Shown here piece after piece: positions 27,445 to 36,215 of a stretch of 64,000 nt of DNA. The DNA is from Streptomyces sp. NBC_01217 (GTDB taxonomy: Bacteria; Actinomycetota; Actinomycetes; Streptomycetales; Streptomycetaceae). The position numbers and the translations under genes were made by a program. The DNA lies in the NCBI RefSeq assembly GCF_035994185.1, contig NZ_CP108538.1, positions 434,001 to 498,000 of the forward strand, given 5' to 3'. The notes beneath the pieces were generated by a model. It was not told the DNA's origin and made no database searches. It saw only the letters and a list, made by a program, of their open reading frames with translations. The stretch's first letter is position 1; every line of letters begins with the position of its first letter.

Positions 27445-27462
27445 AAGGTTAGCCTAACCTAA
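27445..27462 (-). promoter_or_regulatory. Iron box (DmdR/IdeR-type operator)
   Basis: On the minus strand the sequence TTAGGTTAGGCTAACCT matches the first 17 positions of the 19-bp actinobacterial iron-box consensus. It sits immediately upstream of the siderophore uptake operon. A DtxR-family repressor with Fe2+ should switch the operon off. Confidence 0.88.
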
Positions 27463-27546
27463 GCGTGGAGATGGCGGGGGGTGGGAAACGGACCGGCGGG
27501 CCCCGCGGTTGCGCAGGAGCTTTCGCTCTGGCCGGGCATTGGGGTG

Positions 27547-27584
27547 GACCGGATGCCCGCTTTGCCGAGCGCGGGCATCCGGTC
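27547..27584 (-). terminator. Hairpin after the ThuA/RICIN gene
   Basis: A perfect 14-bp stem (arms 27547-27560 and 27571-27584, GACCGGATGCCCGC type) lies about 50 bp beyond the stop of the 27635 gene and separates it from the iron operon. Confidence 0.75.
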
Positions 27585-27634
27585 TCCGACGGTGACAACG
27601 GGGAGGCTGCCGTCGCCCCGGAGAACAGCTCTCC

Positions 27635-28933
27635 CTAGGGTTGAGCGTTGAGCTGGAAGCTCTGCGCTGCCGAGTTGTCACAGGGGCGCTGGATCAGCTG
27701 GACGCCATCCGCCGAGGAATCCGGCGTGCTGAGGCATTTTCCACTGTGCCGGGCAACGAAGTGATACCGCCCGGAGGTTTCCTGCACGGGCTTCCACTGC
27801 TGGTTGGCTCCGCCTCCGTAGGACCACAGCTGGACGGGTGCATTGTCGGCGGCCGACACATTGGTCACATCGATGACTTGCTGACTGTTGCTACGGATGC
27901 CGATGCGCATGAACCCGCCATCCGTGGCGCGGAACTGGAACTCCTGGGCGGCGGTCCGATTGCACGCGTACTGCTGGATCGCGGTTCCATTGGCGGTCGC
28001 CGCGCCGCGGGCGTCCACACAGGCTCCGTTCGCGCTGCTGACGAGCGAATACGCTGCGGTCTCGGAGATCGGACCGGGCGCCGGGTCGCTCCCGCCTGCG
28101 CCTCCCAGCCACTTCAGCCCGTCCACCAGGAAGCGGTTCTGTGTGTCACTGGCGAACGTGGAAGACAGCGTCGCCCCCGTGCTGTAGTCCATGGCGTTGT
28201 GCCCGAAATTGGCGTAGAGCATCCTGTACCCGGTGTTGGTCCACAGGATCGGGTAGTAACCGCTGTACCAGGACTGGTTGGGGTCGGTGCCCAGCGGGAA
28301 GCTCACCGGGTCGACGGACGCCAGGATCTTGATGTCCGGGTTGTTGCGCAGGTCGTTCTGCCAGCTGTACCACTCGCTCACCGACGAGGTGAAGGTGGCG
28401 GGCAGGCCCACGGTCGAGGGATGCGTCCTGTCCTCGGTACGCAGTACCGCGGTCGTCGGCCCCCATGTATTCGACTTGAACCCGCCGGAGCCGAGGAACT
28501 GGTTGTGGTACCAGGGCCACTCCTGCGCGTTGGTGGTGAACGCTGAGACGTGGAACCCCATCCAGGCGCCGCCGTCCCGCATGTACCGCTCGAATCCGGA
28601 GCGCTGGGCCGGCGTCTGGGGCAAGTCGTCCAGGAAGAGCACGACCTGGTACTGGTCCCGCGTGATGCTGCTCAGCAGTTCCCAGTTGTTGGTCGAGGTG
28701 TACGAGAAGTTGTTACTGGCGGCGGTCTGGGGAAACCACTGGTTGGCTTCCTTGACGAAACTGATGTGGGCTGCGTCCCAGGTCCCGTTGTAGAAGGCGA
28801 TCACCTTGAAGGCGGGCGCCTGCGGCGCCTTCGCATTGGAGTACGCGGGAGCGACTGTCAGGCCGAGCAACAAGGCGAGCAGCAGGAGCAGTCGTGAGCC
28901 GATCCGGGTCGAGCCACCTCTGAATCCGTACAT
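27635..28933 (-). CDS. Secreted ThuA-domain protein with RICIN lectin domain
   Basis: This 432-residue exported protein has a signal peptide at about 10-33 (SRLLLLLALLLGLTVAPAYSNA). A ThuA-like class-I-amidotransferase fold spans 40-290 (FKVIAFYNGTWDAAHISF, GGAWMGFHV, GHNAMDYS). A C-terminal ricin-type beta-trefoil spans about 305-432 with repeated QxW-like motifs (QQYACNRTAAQEFQF, LWSYGGGANQQWKP). ThuA proteins are linked to disaccharide metabolism; the lectin part should bind glycans. The ATG at 28933 opens the signal peptide. It follows another RICIN protein gene, separated by a hairpin at 28972-29005. Confidence 0.88.
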   Translation of the reverse strand: MYGFRGGSTRIGSRLLLLLALLLGLTVAPAYSNAKAPQAPAFKVIAFYNGTWDAAHISFVKEANQWFPQTAASNNFSYTSTNNWELLSSITRDQYQVVLFLDDLPQTPAQRSGFERYMRDGGAWMGFHVSAFTTNAQEWPWYHNQFLGSGGFKSNTWGPTTAVLRTEDRTHPSTVGLPATFTSSVSEWYSWQNDLRNNPDIKILASVDPVSFPLGTDPNQSWYSGYYPILWTNTGYRMLYANFGHNAMDYSTGATLSSTFASDTQNRFLVDGLKWLGGAGGSDPAPGPISETAAYSLVSSANGACVDARGAATANGTAIQQYACNRTAAQEFQFRATDGGFMRIGIRSNSQQVIDVTNVSAADNAPVQLWSYGGGANQQWKPVQETSGRYHFVARHSGKCLSTPDSSADGVQLIQRPCDNSAAQSFQLNAQP

Positions 28934-28971
28934 CCGAAACCATCCTCTTTTGTGCCGCTGGGGGGTCGGCC

Positions 28972-29005
28972 GGGCCGGGGCCCGACGGTTGTCGGGCCCC
29001 GACCC
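28972..29005 (-). terminator. Intergenic hairpin between two RICIN genes
   Basis: Arms 28972-28986 and 28991-29005 pair at 14 of 15 positions around GGTT, 26 bp after the upstream gene's stop codon. It may end or attenuate transcription into the ThuA gene. Confidence 0.65.
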
Positions 29006-29030
29006 GGTCGGTGTACCTCGAATGGGCTGC

Positions 29031-31295
29031 TCAGGGGTAGCTGACGAGATTGGCCACATTCGTCGAGGAGTTGGAAGGGCCGCCTCTCCCGTTGATGACA
29101 TGGCGGATCGTTCCGGTGCCGCCGAGTGAGACGGTCACCATGCTCTGGAAGCGCACATTCGAGTTGTCGGGGACCTCGAAGGCGTGCTCGGCGGCCACGC
29201 TCGGGTTCGCGTTGAAGAAGCAGTAGCTGCCGAGTCCGAACGCCTGGTGGCTGGTGACCGAGTCCGCGACCTTGTACGCGGCATAGCCCTGCGTCGAGCC
29301 GTTCATCCACGCGGCTTGGTTGGGCGGGTCGTACGGCATCTCGTTCTGGTAGAAGTACGTGCGCCCGCCGTTGCCGTTCCAGATGGTCTGGTGCTTCTGG
29401 TAGTGCTCCACGAACAGTCCGTACATCGTCACGTTGTCGCCGTTGACGACAAGTCCGGTGTCTGCTGTGTTGCTGTTCCAGCCGATGCCGCTGCCGTGGT
29501 CACCACGCCAGATCCACATGTGGTCGCCGATGACGTTGTCGCTGTTGACCACCAGGCTCGTGGTCGCCTTGCCCACCGCCGCGCCGCCCACGCGGAAGAA
29601 CACGTCGTGCAGGCTCGTGGGGTCGGCCGAGTGCACGGCAGAGGATCCTGCGGGGCCGACCTCCATGAGGGTCTGCGAGTTGGTCGTCCCCGCGTCGAAG
29701 AGAATGCCCGCGACCTTGACGCCATCGACGTCCGCGACCGTCATGGCCGTGACGCCGTTGTCCGGGATGAAGGTGGCAAGGCCGAGCCCGAGGACCACGG
29801 TGTCGGGGCGGGTCACCCGCAAGGTCTGGTTCAGGTGGTAGACGCCCGGGGTCACCAGAAGGTTCTTCCCCTCAGCGAGCGCGGCGTTGATCTGCGCTGC
29901 TGTCGCTCCCGCCTTCACGACGAAGAACTGATCCATGCCGAGCGAGGTGCCACCGGCGTTGCCGCCGGCCCAGGTGGTGCCCGAGGAGTCGGCCCGCAGA
30001 GACGGCACGAACACCTTGTAGGCGCCGGCGCCGTCCACGAACAGGAAGGGCTTCTCCCGTACCGCGGGCGCCTGATTTACGGTCGTGTAGGGCGGATTGG
30101 GGAAGCTGGTGGCCGGAACGCCCTGGCTGCCGACGAAGACCATGTTCCAGTTGGAACCGGACCAGCTGCCGAGTGTGGAGTTACGCGTCATCCACTGCTG
30201 CTGAGTTCCGGACCGCACCTGACCGTCGATTTTGGTGTCGGCCATGAAACCCCCGCTGGCCCAGCCACCGTCGTCCAGCGCCAGGTTGCCGCGGACGTGC
30301 ATACGCCGGTACGGGGCTGCCTGGGACACTGCCCACCGGTCCGTGCCGCCGGACGGATTCACCGAGAGGTTCTCGGCGCCGCGCCAGAAGTTCTGGGTGG
30401 CGTTCTGCGGCGGGAACCAGTCGGCCTCGACATGCACCGCGCCATTGATGGACACCGAGTCGGGCGACTGACCGAGGCCCAGAACCTGGGTGTAGAAGCC
30501 CACATTGACATCGTTGTTATAGGTGCCCGGCTTGAACATCACCGCGTAGCGCTGAGAACCGAACTGGTTCGTCTCCTGCTGCTGGAAGATCGAATCGAGT
30601 CGGCTCTGGATGGCCGATGACGGCATCGACGGGTCGAAGACGACCACGTTCGGACCCAGATCGACATCGCCCGGAGGGGAACTCACCGGCGCGACCTGGA
30701 ACCGCTGGGCCGCCGTACCGTTGCAGGTGTACTGCACCAGCTGGACACTGTCGGCCGTCGAGGCCGCCGGGACGTCCAGGCACTTGCCGCTGTTGCGGTT
30801 GACGAAGTGGTAGGCACCGGCGCCCTCGTCCACCGCCTGCCACTGCTGGTTGTCACCGCCGCCGTACGACCACAGGTGGACGGCCGCGTTGTCGGCGGTG
30901 GACACGTCGCTCACGTCCAGGACCTGGTTGGCGTCGTTGCGGTTGTTGATGCGCACGTAGCCGTCGCTGGTGACGGTGAAACTCCACTGCTGGGCGGTGG
31001 AGTTGTTGCAGGCGTACTGCTGGACGGCGGTACCGTTCGCGGTCCCGGCCGCGCGCGCGTCCACACATTTGCCACTGCCGCTGTTGGTCACGGTGGCCCA
31101 ACTGGTCGGGAGCGCAGCGGCATTGGCGGCGAGTGTCGGCCGGGCATCCGAGGGTGAGGATGCCTGGGAGGGGACAGTGATCAGTATCGAGAAGGCCGAC
31201 GCCATGGCCACGAGGGCCGCCATCAGAGGCCGTCTGTGGCCAAAGGGGCGTAAGCCGTGGTGATGCGCTCCGGGCGTTCGTGTGGATCGGTACAC
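29031..31295 (-). CDS. Secreted RICIN-domain protein with right-handed beta-helix
   Basis: This 754-residue exported protein has a signal peptide (about 20-45, LMAALVAMASAFSILITVPSQA). A ricin beta-trefoil at about 65-200 has three repeats (QQYACNNSTAQQWSF, LWSYGGGDNQQWQ, VQYTCNGTAAQRFQV). A large region of about 530 residues then resembles pectate-lyase/GH55-type beta-helices (FKPGTYNNDVNVGFYTQVLGLG, LLVTPGVYHLNQTLRVTRPDTVVLGLGLATF). Hydrolysis or binding of a beta-glucan-like polymer is a family-based guess. The GTG at 31295 follows AGGAG with 5 nt spacing. Confidence 0.85.
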   Translation of the reverse strand: MYRSTRTPGAHHHGLRPFGHRRPLMAALVAMASAFSILITVPSQASSPSDARPTLAANAAALPTSWATVTNSGSGKCVDARAAGTANGTAVQQYACNNSTAQQWSFTVTSDGYVRINNRNDANQVLDVSDVSTADNAAVHLWSYGGGDNQQWQAVDEGAGAYHFVNRNSGKCLDVPAASTADSVQLVQYTCNGTAAQRFQVAPVSSPPGDVDLGPNVVVFDPSMPSSAIQSRLDSIFQQQETNQFGSQRYAVMFKPGTYNNDVNVGFYTQVLGLGQSPDSVSINGAVHVEADWFPPQNATQNFWRGAENLSVNPSGGTDRWAVSQAAPYRRMHVRGNLALDDGGWASGGFMADTKIDGQVRSGTQQQWMTRNSTLGSWSGSNWNMVFVGSQGVPATSFPNPPYTTVNQAPAVREKPFLFVDGAGAYKVFVPSLRADSSGTTWAGGNAGGTSLGMDQFFVVKAGATAAQINAALAEGKNLLVTPGVYHLNQTLRVTRPDTVVLGLGLATFIPDNGVTAMTVADVDGVKVAGILFDAGTTNSQTLMEVGPAGSSAVHSADPTSLHDVFFRVGGAAVGKATTSLVVNSDNVIGDHMWIWRGDHGSGIGWNSNTADTGLVVNGDNVTMYGLFVEHYQKHQTIWNGNGGRTYFYQNEMPYDPPNQAAWMNGSTQGYAAYKVADSVTSHQAFGLGSYCFFNANPSVAAEHAFEVPDNSNVRFQSMVTVSLGGTGTIRHVINGRGGPSNSSTNVANLVSYP

Positions 31296-31952
31296 GGTTT
31301 CTCCTGTGCCGCTATGGCGGCTCGGCGAGGGGGTGGAGGGTGTCAGGTCAGCCGGTGCTCAGGCAAAGACCCGGGTGAGGTCGCACGGTTGCCACGCCGC
31401 GACAATCGGGGGCAAGGGCTCGCCCCGCAAAGGGAAGGTGTTTTGACGCACGCATGACAGAAGCGGTCGCATGGGGGGACGTATGGAAGTTGCCGACCGA
31501 GGGTGGAGGGGGGTGAGCGTGGGGTGGTTAGTTCATTACGTGATTTAAGAAGTGAACCAAGACCCTGTCAAGGCCCTGGTATGTACCAATGGAATTCGAA
31601 CTCTGACACCTCGCCAGGGAGGCAGGCATCGCCACCCGAGTCCGGGATATCGCCCCCTGCCGGGTTCAGAACACGAACGCAACGAGTCCCGAGAGTGGGC
31701 CTTGCACATAGAAGCCGAAGCACAACTGACCGGACAAGGCTTCGCGGGCCCTCCGACCGGGCCCGAGGCCGGAGAGTCCGGCGATCTCCATGACGAGGGC
31801 ACTGAAGCGCTGCAGGGCTTCCAGAGCGACGTCGCCGGAGTTACTGGCGAAGGTGAGGTGACCAGCTCTTGTTCCCGGCTGATCAGTTCCGGCAGATGCA
31901 GCGGCGCGGTTCTTGGGACGCCCCTCCCGCGCGGTGTCGGCCTGGCGGGTCG
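31296..31952. other. Intergenic region with a candidate promoter
   Basis: No supported gene occurs in these 657 bp. The AT-richer part around 31535-31600 holds a leftward -35/-10 pair. A motif resembling a tRNA T-loop near 31590 is not accompanied by other tRNA arms. Confidence 0.4.
31542..31571 (-). promoter_or_regulatory. Candidate sigma-70-type promoter for the RICIN gene
   Basis: On the minus strand TTGACA (31571-31566) and TAAATC (31547-31542) are spaced by 18 bp. Transcription would start near 31535, giving a leader of about 240 nt before the GTG at 31295. Confidence 0.35.
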
Positions 31953-32807
31953 TCAAGTTGTCAGGGTCGCTGCGGGTTGTCCGACGAGTGTCTGGGTGCC
32001 TAGGACCGCGAGGAGTTCGAGGCGTTCGGCGTCCTGGGTGCCGGGTTCGGCCGTGTAGACCATGATGCGCAGGTCGCTGCCCGCGACGCTGAGTACGTCG
32101 CAGTCCAGCGTCACGGCGCCCACCTGGGGGTGATCGATGGTCTTGCGGGACGCCTCGTGTCTGCCCACGGCTCCGGTGTCCCACAGCCCGGCGAACCGGT
32201 CACTGTTCGCGCGCAGCTCCGCGACCAGGCGGCGCAGCCGCTGGTCCGCCGGATACCGGCTCGCTGTCGCGCGCAGCTCGGCGACCACCGCGGTCTCCAT
32301 CGTGCGCCGGGACTCGGGGGTGTGGCGGACGCGATCACCCGAACCGAGGAAGGTACGCCACACACCGTTGCGTTCCCGGCCGTGCCGCTCGCCCATCAGC
32401 GCCGTGTACAGCGGGTTGGCCAGCAGCAGCGTCCACGCCGCGTCGAAGACCGCGACGGGCGTCCCGGTCAGCCTGTCCAGCATCCGGTGCACGCTCGGTG
32501 CGATGTACGCGGGCACCGTGCCCCGGCCCGGCGGTACGAGCCCGGCGACATGGAACAGATGCTCGCGTTCGTCCGTGGACACGCGCAGCGCCCGCCCCAG
32601 CGCCTCGACGACCTGCTCCGACGGGTTGGCCGCCCGGCCCTGTTCCAGGCGGGTCACATAGTCGACCGAGATACCGGCCAGCAGCGCCAACTCCTCACGC
32701 CGCAGCCCGGCCGCGCGACGATGACCGCCCGCCGTCAGCCCGGCCGCCTCCGGGGAGACCCGGTCGCGCCAGCGCCGCACCGTACGCCCGAACTCCGTGC
32801 TCGCCAT
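31953..32807 (-). CDS. XRE-family regulator with MmyB-like ligand domain
   Basis: This 284-residue protein has an N-terminal helix-turn-helix (AAGLRREELALLAGISVDYVTRLEQGR, about 30-65). The MmyB-like domain follows (about 110-275, VFDAAWTLLLANPLYTALMG, VTLDCDVLSVAGSDLRIMVYTAEPG). The ATG at 32807 (MASTEFGRTV) is preferred over a GTG five codons upstream. It is divergent from a short-chain dehydrogenase at 32909 and a perfect inverted repeat lies between them, so it probably represses that gene and itself. Confidence 0.92.
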   Translation of the reverse strand: MASTEFGRTVRRWRDRVSPEAAGLTAGGHRRAAGLRREELALLAGISVDYVTRLEQGRAANPSEQVVEALGRALRVSTDEREHLFHVAGLVPPGRGTVPAYIAPSVHRMLDRLTGTPVAVFDAAWTLLLANPLYTALMGERHGRERNGVWRTFLGSGDRVRHTPESRRTMETAVVAELRATASRYPADQRLRRLVAELRANSDRFAGLWDTGAVGRHEASRKTIDHPQVGAVTLDCDVLSVAGSDLRIMVYTAEPGTQDAERLELLAVLGTQTLVGQPAATLTT

Positions 32808-32835
32808 GCCACCACTGTGCACCCCACGACTCGGA

Positions 32836-32864
32836 TCTTCCTGGTACCGACAGTCCCAGGAAGA
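32836..32864. promoter_or_regulatory. Inverted-repeat operator between regulator and SDR
   Basis: TCTTCCTGG and CCAGGAAGA form perfect 9-bp arms separated by 11 bp, inside the 101-bp divergent promoter region. The spacing fits a dimeric XRE-type regulator. Binding is inferred. Confidence 0.55.
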
Positions 32865-32908
32865 GAGGACTCCTGGCTGCTCACGACGGCCCGCCGCAAC
32901 CTGGAGAC

Positions 32909-33616
32909 ATGACTACGACACTGATCACCGGAGCGAACAAGGGTCTCGGTTTCGAGACCGCCCGCCGCCTCGTCGCCGCGGGCCACACCGTCTACATGGG
33001 CGGCCGGGACGCTGAACGCGGCCGCCGGGCCGCCGAACAGCTGGGCGCGCGTATGGTCCGGCTCGACATCACCGACGACGCGTCCGTGGCGGCCGCGGCC
33101 AAGGCCATCGAGGCCGACGGAGGGCTGGACGTACTGATCAACAATGCGGGCATCGAGGAAAGGGGCGCCGGCAACGTCGTGATCGGTGCCGCGGACGTGA
33201 CCGCCGACATCATGCGGCACACGTTCGAGACAAACGTCTTCGGCACCGTGCGCGTCCTGCACGCGTTCCTGCCACTGCTCGAGCGCTCCGATGCCCCGGT
33301 GGTGGTCAACCTCAGCAGCGGCCTGGCCTCCCTGACCGAGGTCAGCGACGCGCACGCCCCGACATTCGCCTACCCGGGCGTCGCCTACCCGGCGTCGAAG
33401 ACCGCGGTCAACATGATCACCGTGCAGTACGCGAAGGCGTTCCCGAACATGCGGATCAACGCGGTGGATCCCGGTTTCACCAAGACCGACCTGAACGGCA
33501 ATACCGGCGTCCAGACCATCGAGCAGGGCGCCGAGATCATCGTACGTATGGCCCAGACGGGCCCGGACGGCCCCACCGGAGGCTACTTCGACGCCACCGG
33601 CTCCCTCCCCTGGTGA
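32909..33616 (+). CDS. Short-chain dehydrogenase/reductase
   Basis: This 235-residue classical SDR has the cofactor motif TGANKGLG (6-13), NNAG, and catalytic Tyr160-x3-Lys164 (YPASK) with an upstream Ser in NLSSGLA. A basic Arg after the second strand (GGRDAERG) suggests NADP(H). GGAG precedes the ATG. It probably reduces a ketone or aldehyde that also acts as ligand for the divergent MmyB-like regulator. The substrate is unknown. Confidence 0.93.
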   Translation: MTTTLITGANKGLGFETARRLVAAGHTVYMGGRDAERGRRAAEQLGARMVRLDITDDASVAAAAKAIEADGGLDVLINNAGIEERGAGNVVIGAADVTADIMRHTFETNVFGTVRVLHAFLPLLERSDAPVVVNLSSGLASLTEVSDAHAPTFAYPGVAYPASKTAVNMITVQYAKAFPNMRINAVDPGFTKTDLNGNTGVQTIEQGAEIIVRMAQTGPDGPTGGYFDATGSLPW

Positions 33617-33713
33617 TTCGAACCCGGCTCGGCAGACGCCGGTGTCCGGCGGCTTCCAGGGCGGTGTCTGAATTCCGCCAGCGCGGTGACGAGCAGCTGC
33701 GGATGCTGGAGCC

Positions 33714-34214
33714 ATGACCACGACGTATGAGGCGCGGGCCATCGAGCCGGCCGTACTGAAACAGCTGCGGGAGCGGGACGACGCCGGCTGCACCCGGGCG
33801 CCCGTCACCGATCCGGAGGGCGGTGCCCCGCTGCGGTGCTGTCTGCGGCACAGCTCAGCAGGTGAGCGGATTGTCCTCGTCTCGTACGCGCCGCTGCGTC
33901 GCTGGGCGCAGGAGACAGGCGCCGAGCCCGGCCCGTACGACGAGTGCGGTCCGGTATTCGTTCACGCCGAGGAGTGCAGCGGGCCGGCCTCCGGCCCTGG
34001 CTATCCGGCCGAACTGCACGGTGCTCGCCGGACGCTGCGCGCCTACGACGCCCACGGGCACATCCTCGGCGGGAGACTGGTCGAGATCCCCAAGGAGCGG
34101 GCCGAGGAGGTGAACGACGCACTGCGCGATGTCTTCGCCGATCCGACAGTGGCACTGGTACACGTCCGCGCAGTGGAATTCGGCTGTTTCATGGTCGAGA
34201 TCCGCCGCCGGTAG
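33714..34214 (+). CDS. DUF1203 family protein
   Basis: This 166-residue cytoplasmic protein matches DUF1203 in length and layout. It has ending-in-Cys motifs (PLRCCLRHS), ERIVLVSYAPL, GPVFVHAEEC and LVHVRAVEFGCFMVEIRR. Its biochemical role is unknown. It lies 97 bp downstream of the SDR on the same strand and could be co-transcribed. Confidence 0.85.
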   Translation: MTTTYEARAIEPAVLKQLRERDDAGCTRAPVTDPEGGAPLRCCLRHSSAGERIVLVSYAPLRRWAQETGAEPGPYDECGPVFVHAEECSGPASGPGYPAELHGARRTLRAYDAHGHILGGRLVEIPKERAEEVNDALRDVFADPTVALVHVRAVEFGCFMVEIRRR

Positions 34215-34259
34215 ACGAGGGTGAGGTGGCCCGGGCTGCCCGATGCCGGGAGCGCCGCC

Positions 34260-35321
34260 TCAGGGCTGGGCATGGCCCTCGCGCCGAGAGGCACAGGGCA
34301 CCCTCAGGGTGATGGTGGTGCCCTTGCCGGGAGCGCTGCGGAGCGTGAGCTGGGCGTCGATGAGGTCGGCGCGCTCGTGCATGGCGGAGAGCCCCACACC
34401 CTGCACAGTGCAGGCCGGGGGTGTGGCCGCGCGCAGGGCGGGCCAGCGCCTGGAGTCCGGGGGCTGGGGCATTCCGCGCCCGTTGTCGGCGACGGTCAGC
34501 GTCACCGCATGGTGACTGGCCTCCATACCGACGGTGATCCGAGTGGGCTCGGCGTGTTTCACCGCGTTGGTCAGTGCCTCCTGCACGATGCGGTACACGT
34601 GGGCCTGTGCTTCTGGGGTCAACCGGTCGCTGATGCCGGCGCCCTGCGGATCTATCCGGAGGTCGACGCGGATGCCGAAGGTCTCCGAGGTTCGCCGGCA
34701 CAGCGCCTCCAGCGCCGCGCGCAGTCCCAGTTCGTCCAGGACCAGGGGACGCAGATCCGTGATCAGGTGACGCAGCGAGGTGATCTGGTTCCCCACCAGG
34801 GCGCGCGCCTGCTCGATCGCGCTGTGCATGGCCTCGGGGTGGCCGTCGGCGGCAGCGGAGGAGAGCACGACCTGTACGGCGCCGAGTTCCTGGAGGGTGT
34901 CGTCGTGCAGTTCACGGGCCCAGCGGCGGCGTTCGCGCTCGGCGCCGTCGTGCCGGGCCCGGACGCGTTCGCGTTGCAGGCTCTGGTCGCGGTGGGTTTC
35001 GCTGCGGATGGTGGAGGCGGTGTACGCGACCAGGAGGAGCGGGAGCACGTGCAGGGCGTTCAGCAGCGGCTGCTCGGTGATGCGGACCAGGCTGGCGACG
35101 GCGAGCATGAGCGCGATGGCCCCGGCGACCACCATCCAGATCCGGCGTCCCGCGGTGTACAGCGGCGCTGCCGCGAGATATGGGGTGGCCGCGGCCAGGG
35201 AGAGGGCCAGCTCTGAGGGCAGCGGCTGGTCGGTGACCTCCAGAGCCACCGCAGCCGCGAGCAGACAGCTTCCCGCTGCCTGCAGGGTGAGGCCCCATCG
35301 GATCCGGCGCGGCCGCCTCAT
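34260..35321 (-). CDS. NarL-type sensor histidine kinase
   Basis: This 353-residue membrane kinase has four or five N-terminal membrane segments (about 12-100) with almost no extracellular loop. The HisKA_3 dimerisation domain has phospho-acceptor His139 (RWARELHDDTLQELG). The HATPase_c domain has the N box (VQEALTNAVKHA), G1 (VADNGRGM) and GVGLSAMHERA. It should phosphorylate the response regulator encoded immediately upstream; the stop of that gene overlaps this ATG (ATGA). The signal is unknown, and the membrane-embedded sensor suggests envelope or lipid stress. Confidence 0.93.
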   Translation of the reverse strand: MRRPRRIRWGLTLQAAGSCLLAAAVALEVTDQPLPSELALSLAAATPYLAAAPLYTAGRRIWMVVAGAIALMLAVASLVRITEQPLLNALHVLPLLLVAYTASTIRSETHRDQSLQRERVRARHDGAERERRRWARELHDDTLQELGAVQVVLSSAAADGHPEAMHSAIEQARALVGNQITSLRHLITDLRPLVLDELGLRAALEALCRRTSETFGIRVDLRIDPQGAGISDRLTPEAQAHVYRIVQEALTNAVKHAEPTRITVGMEASHHAVTLTVADNGRGMPQPPDSRRWPALRAATPPACTVQGVGLSAMHERADLIDAQLTLRSAPGKGTTITLRVPCASRREGHAQP

Positions 35322-35983
35322 GCCACCAGGCCGCGCTCGCGGGCCGCGGCGATGAGCTCCGCGCGGGTGTCCTTGCCGAGCTTGTCCCGGATCCGGGAGC
35401 GATGGGTCTCCACCGTCCGGACCGAGACGTAGAGACGCCGTGCGATCTCCTGGTTGGTGTGGCCCAGTGCCAGCAGCGACAGGACCTCGGCCTCACGTGC
35501 GGTCAGCGGCTCCTGCTCGGCAGGACCAGGTGTATCGATGGCAAGCCTGGCTCCCAGCACCGGCTGTACGTACGTCGCACCGTCGGCGACCTGGTGCGCG
35601 GCGGCCAGCAGTTCCTCGGCGGCTGCCTCCTTGAGCAGGTATCCGGCCGCTCCGGTGCGTAGTGCCTCCCGGGCGAACGCCGGATCCTCCTGCATCGTGA
35701 GGACCAGGATCCGCGTGCCGGGTGAAACGGTGAGCAGCGCGGGAATCATGGGCAGACTCGACTGGCCGGCCATGGTCAGGTCCAGGACCAGCACCCGTGG
35801 ACGGTGTTGGCGCACGGCCTCAAGGGTGTCAGGGACTGTGGAGCTCTCGGCGACGATCCGGAATGCCGGGTCCTGAGCAAGCAGCAGCCGCATTCCGGCC
35901 CGGACCACCAGATGGTCGTCGGCCAGTACGACGGGGATCCCCTGGGGGTTCGGTCGGACCGGGGTGGAACTGCAGGCGTCCAT
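35318..35983 (-). CDS. NarL/FixJ-family response regulator
   Basis: This 221-residue regulator has a receiver domain with acidic pocket Asp22-Asp23, phosphorylation site Asp68 (LVLDLTM) and Lys119 (GYLLKEA). The LuxR-type helix-turn-helix follows (TAREAEVLSLLALGHTNQEIARRLYVSVRTVETHRSRI). The ATG at 35983 gives the normal N-terminus; the open frame runs upstream without homology. It is translationally coupled to the histidine kinase. It is divergent from the SpoIIE phosphatase at 36216, which may be one of its targets. Confidence 0.94.
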   Translation of the reverse strand: MDACSSTPVRPNPQGIPVVLADDHLVVRAGMRLLLAQDPAFRIVAESSTVPDTLEAVRQHRPRVLVLDLTMAGQSSLPMIPALLTVSPGTRILVLTMQEDPAFAREALRTGAAGYLLKEAAAEELLAAAHQVADGATYVQPVLGARLAIDTPGPAEQEPLTAREAEVLSLLALGHTNQEIARRLYVSVRTVETHRSRIRDKLGKDTRAELIAAARERGLVA

Positions 35984-36215
35984 AGCTGCAACGGTAGATC
36001 CGCTGCGGCCGCCAGGCAGCCGCTGTCGGCGCGTGTGCGGGAAACCCGCAGGAAAGTGCGCGGGGATGGCGCAGCCGCGGGCGGGCAGAGTTGCGGTGCA
36101 GGTGCAGGGCCTTACGGATACGCGGTGCGGGTCTGCACCGATGTGCTCGCCGCCGTACGGACGGATGCTCAAGGAGTACGCATCGCGTATCCCCTCCACC
36201 TTGAGGCAGCCCATC

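Noticed and set aside
31570..31610. A T-loop-like motif (GTTCGAATTCC on the minus strand) suggesting a tRNA
   Set aside because: No acceptor stem, D-arm or anticodon arm can be folded around it.
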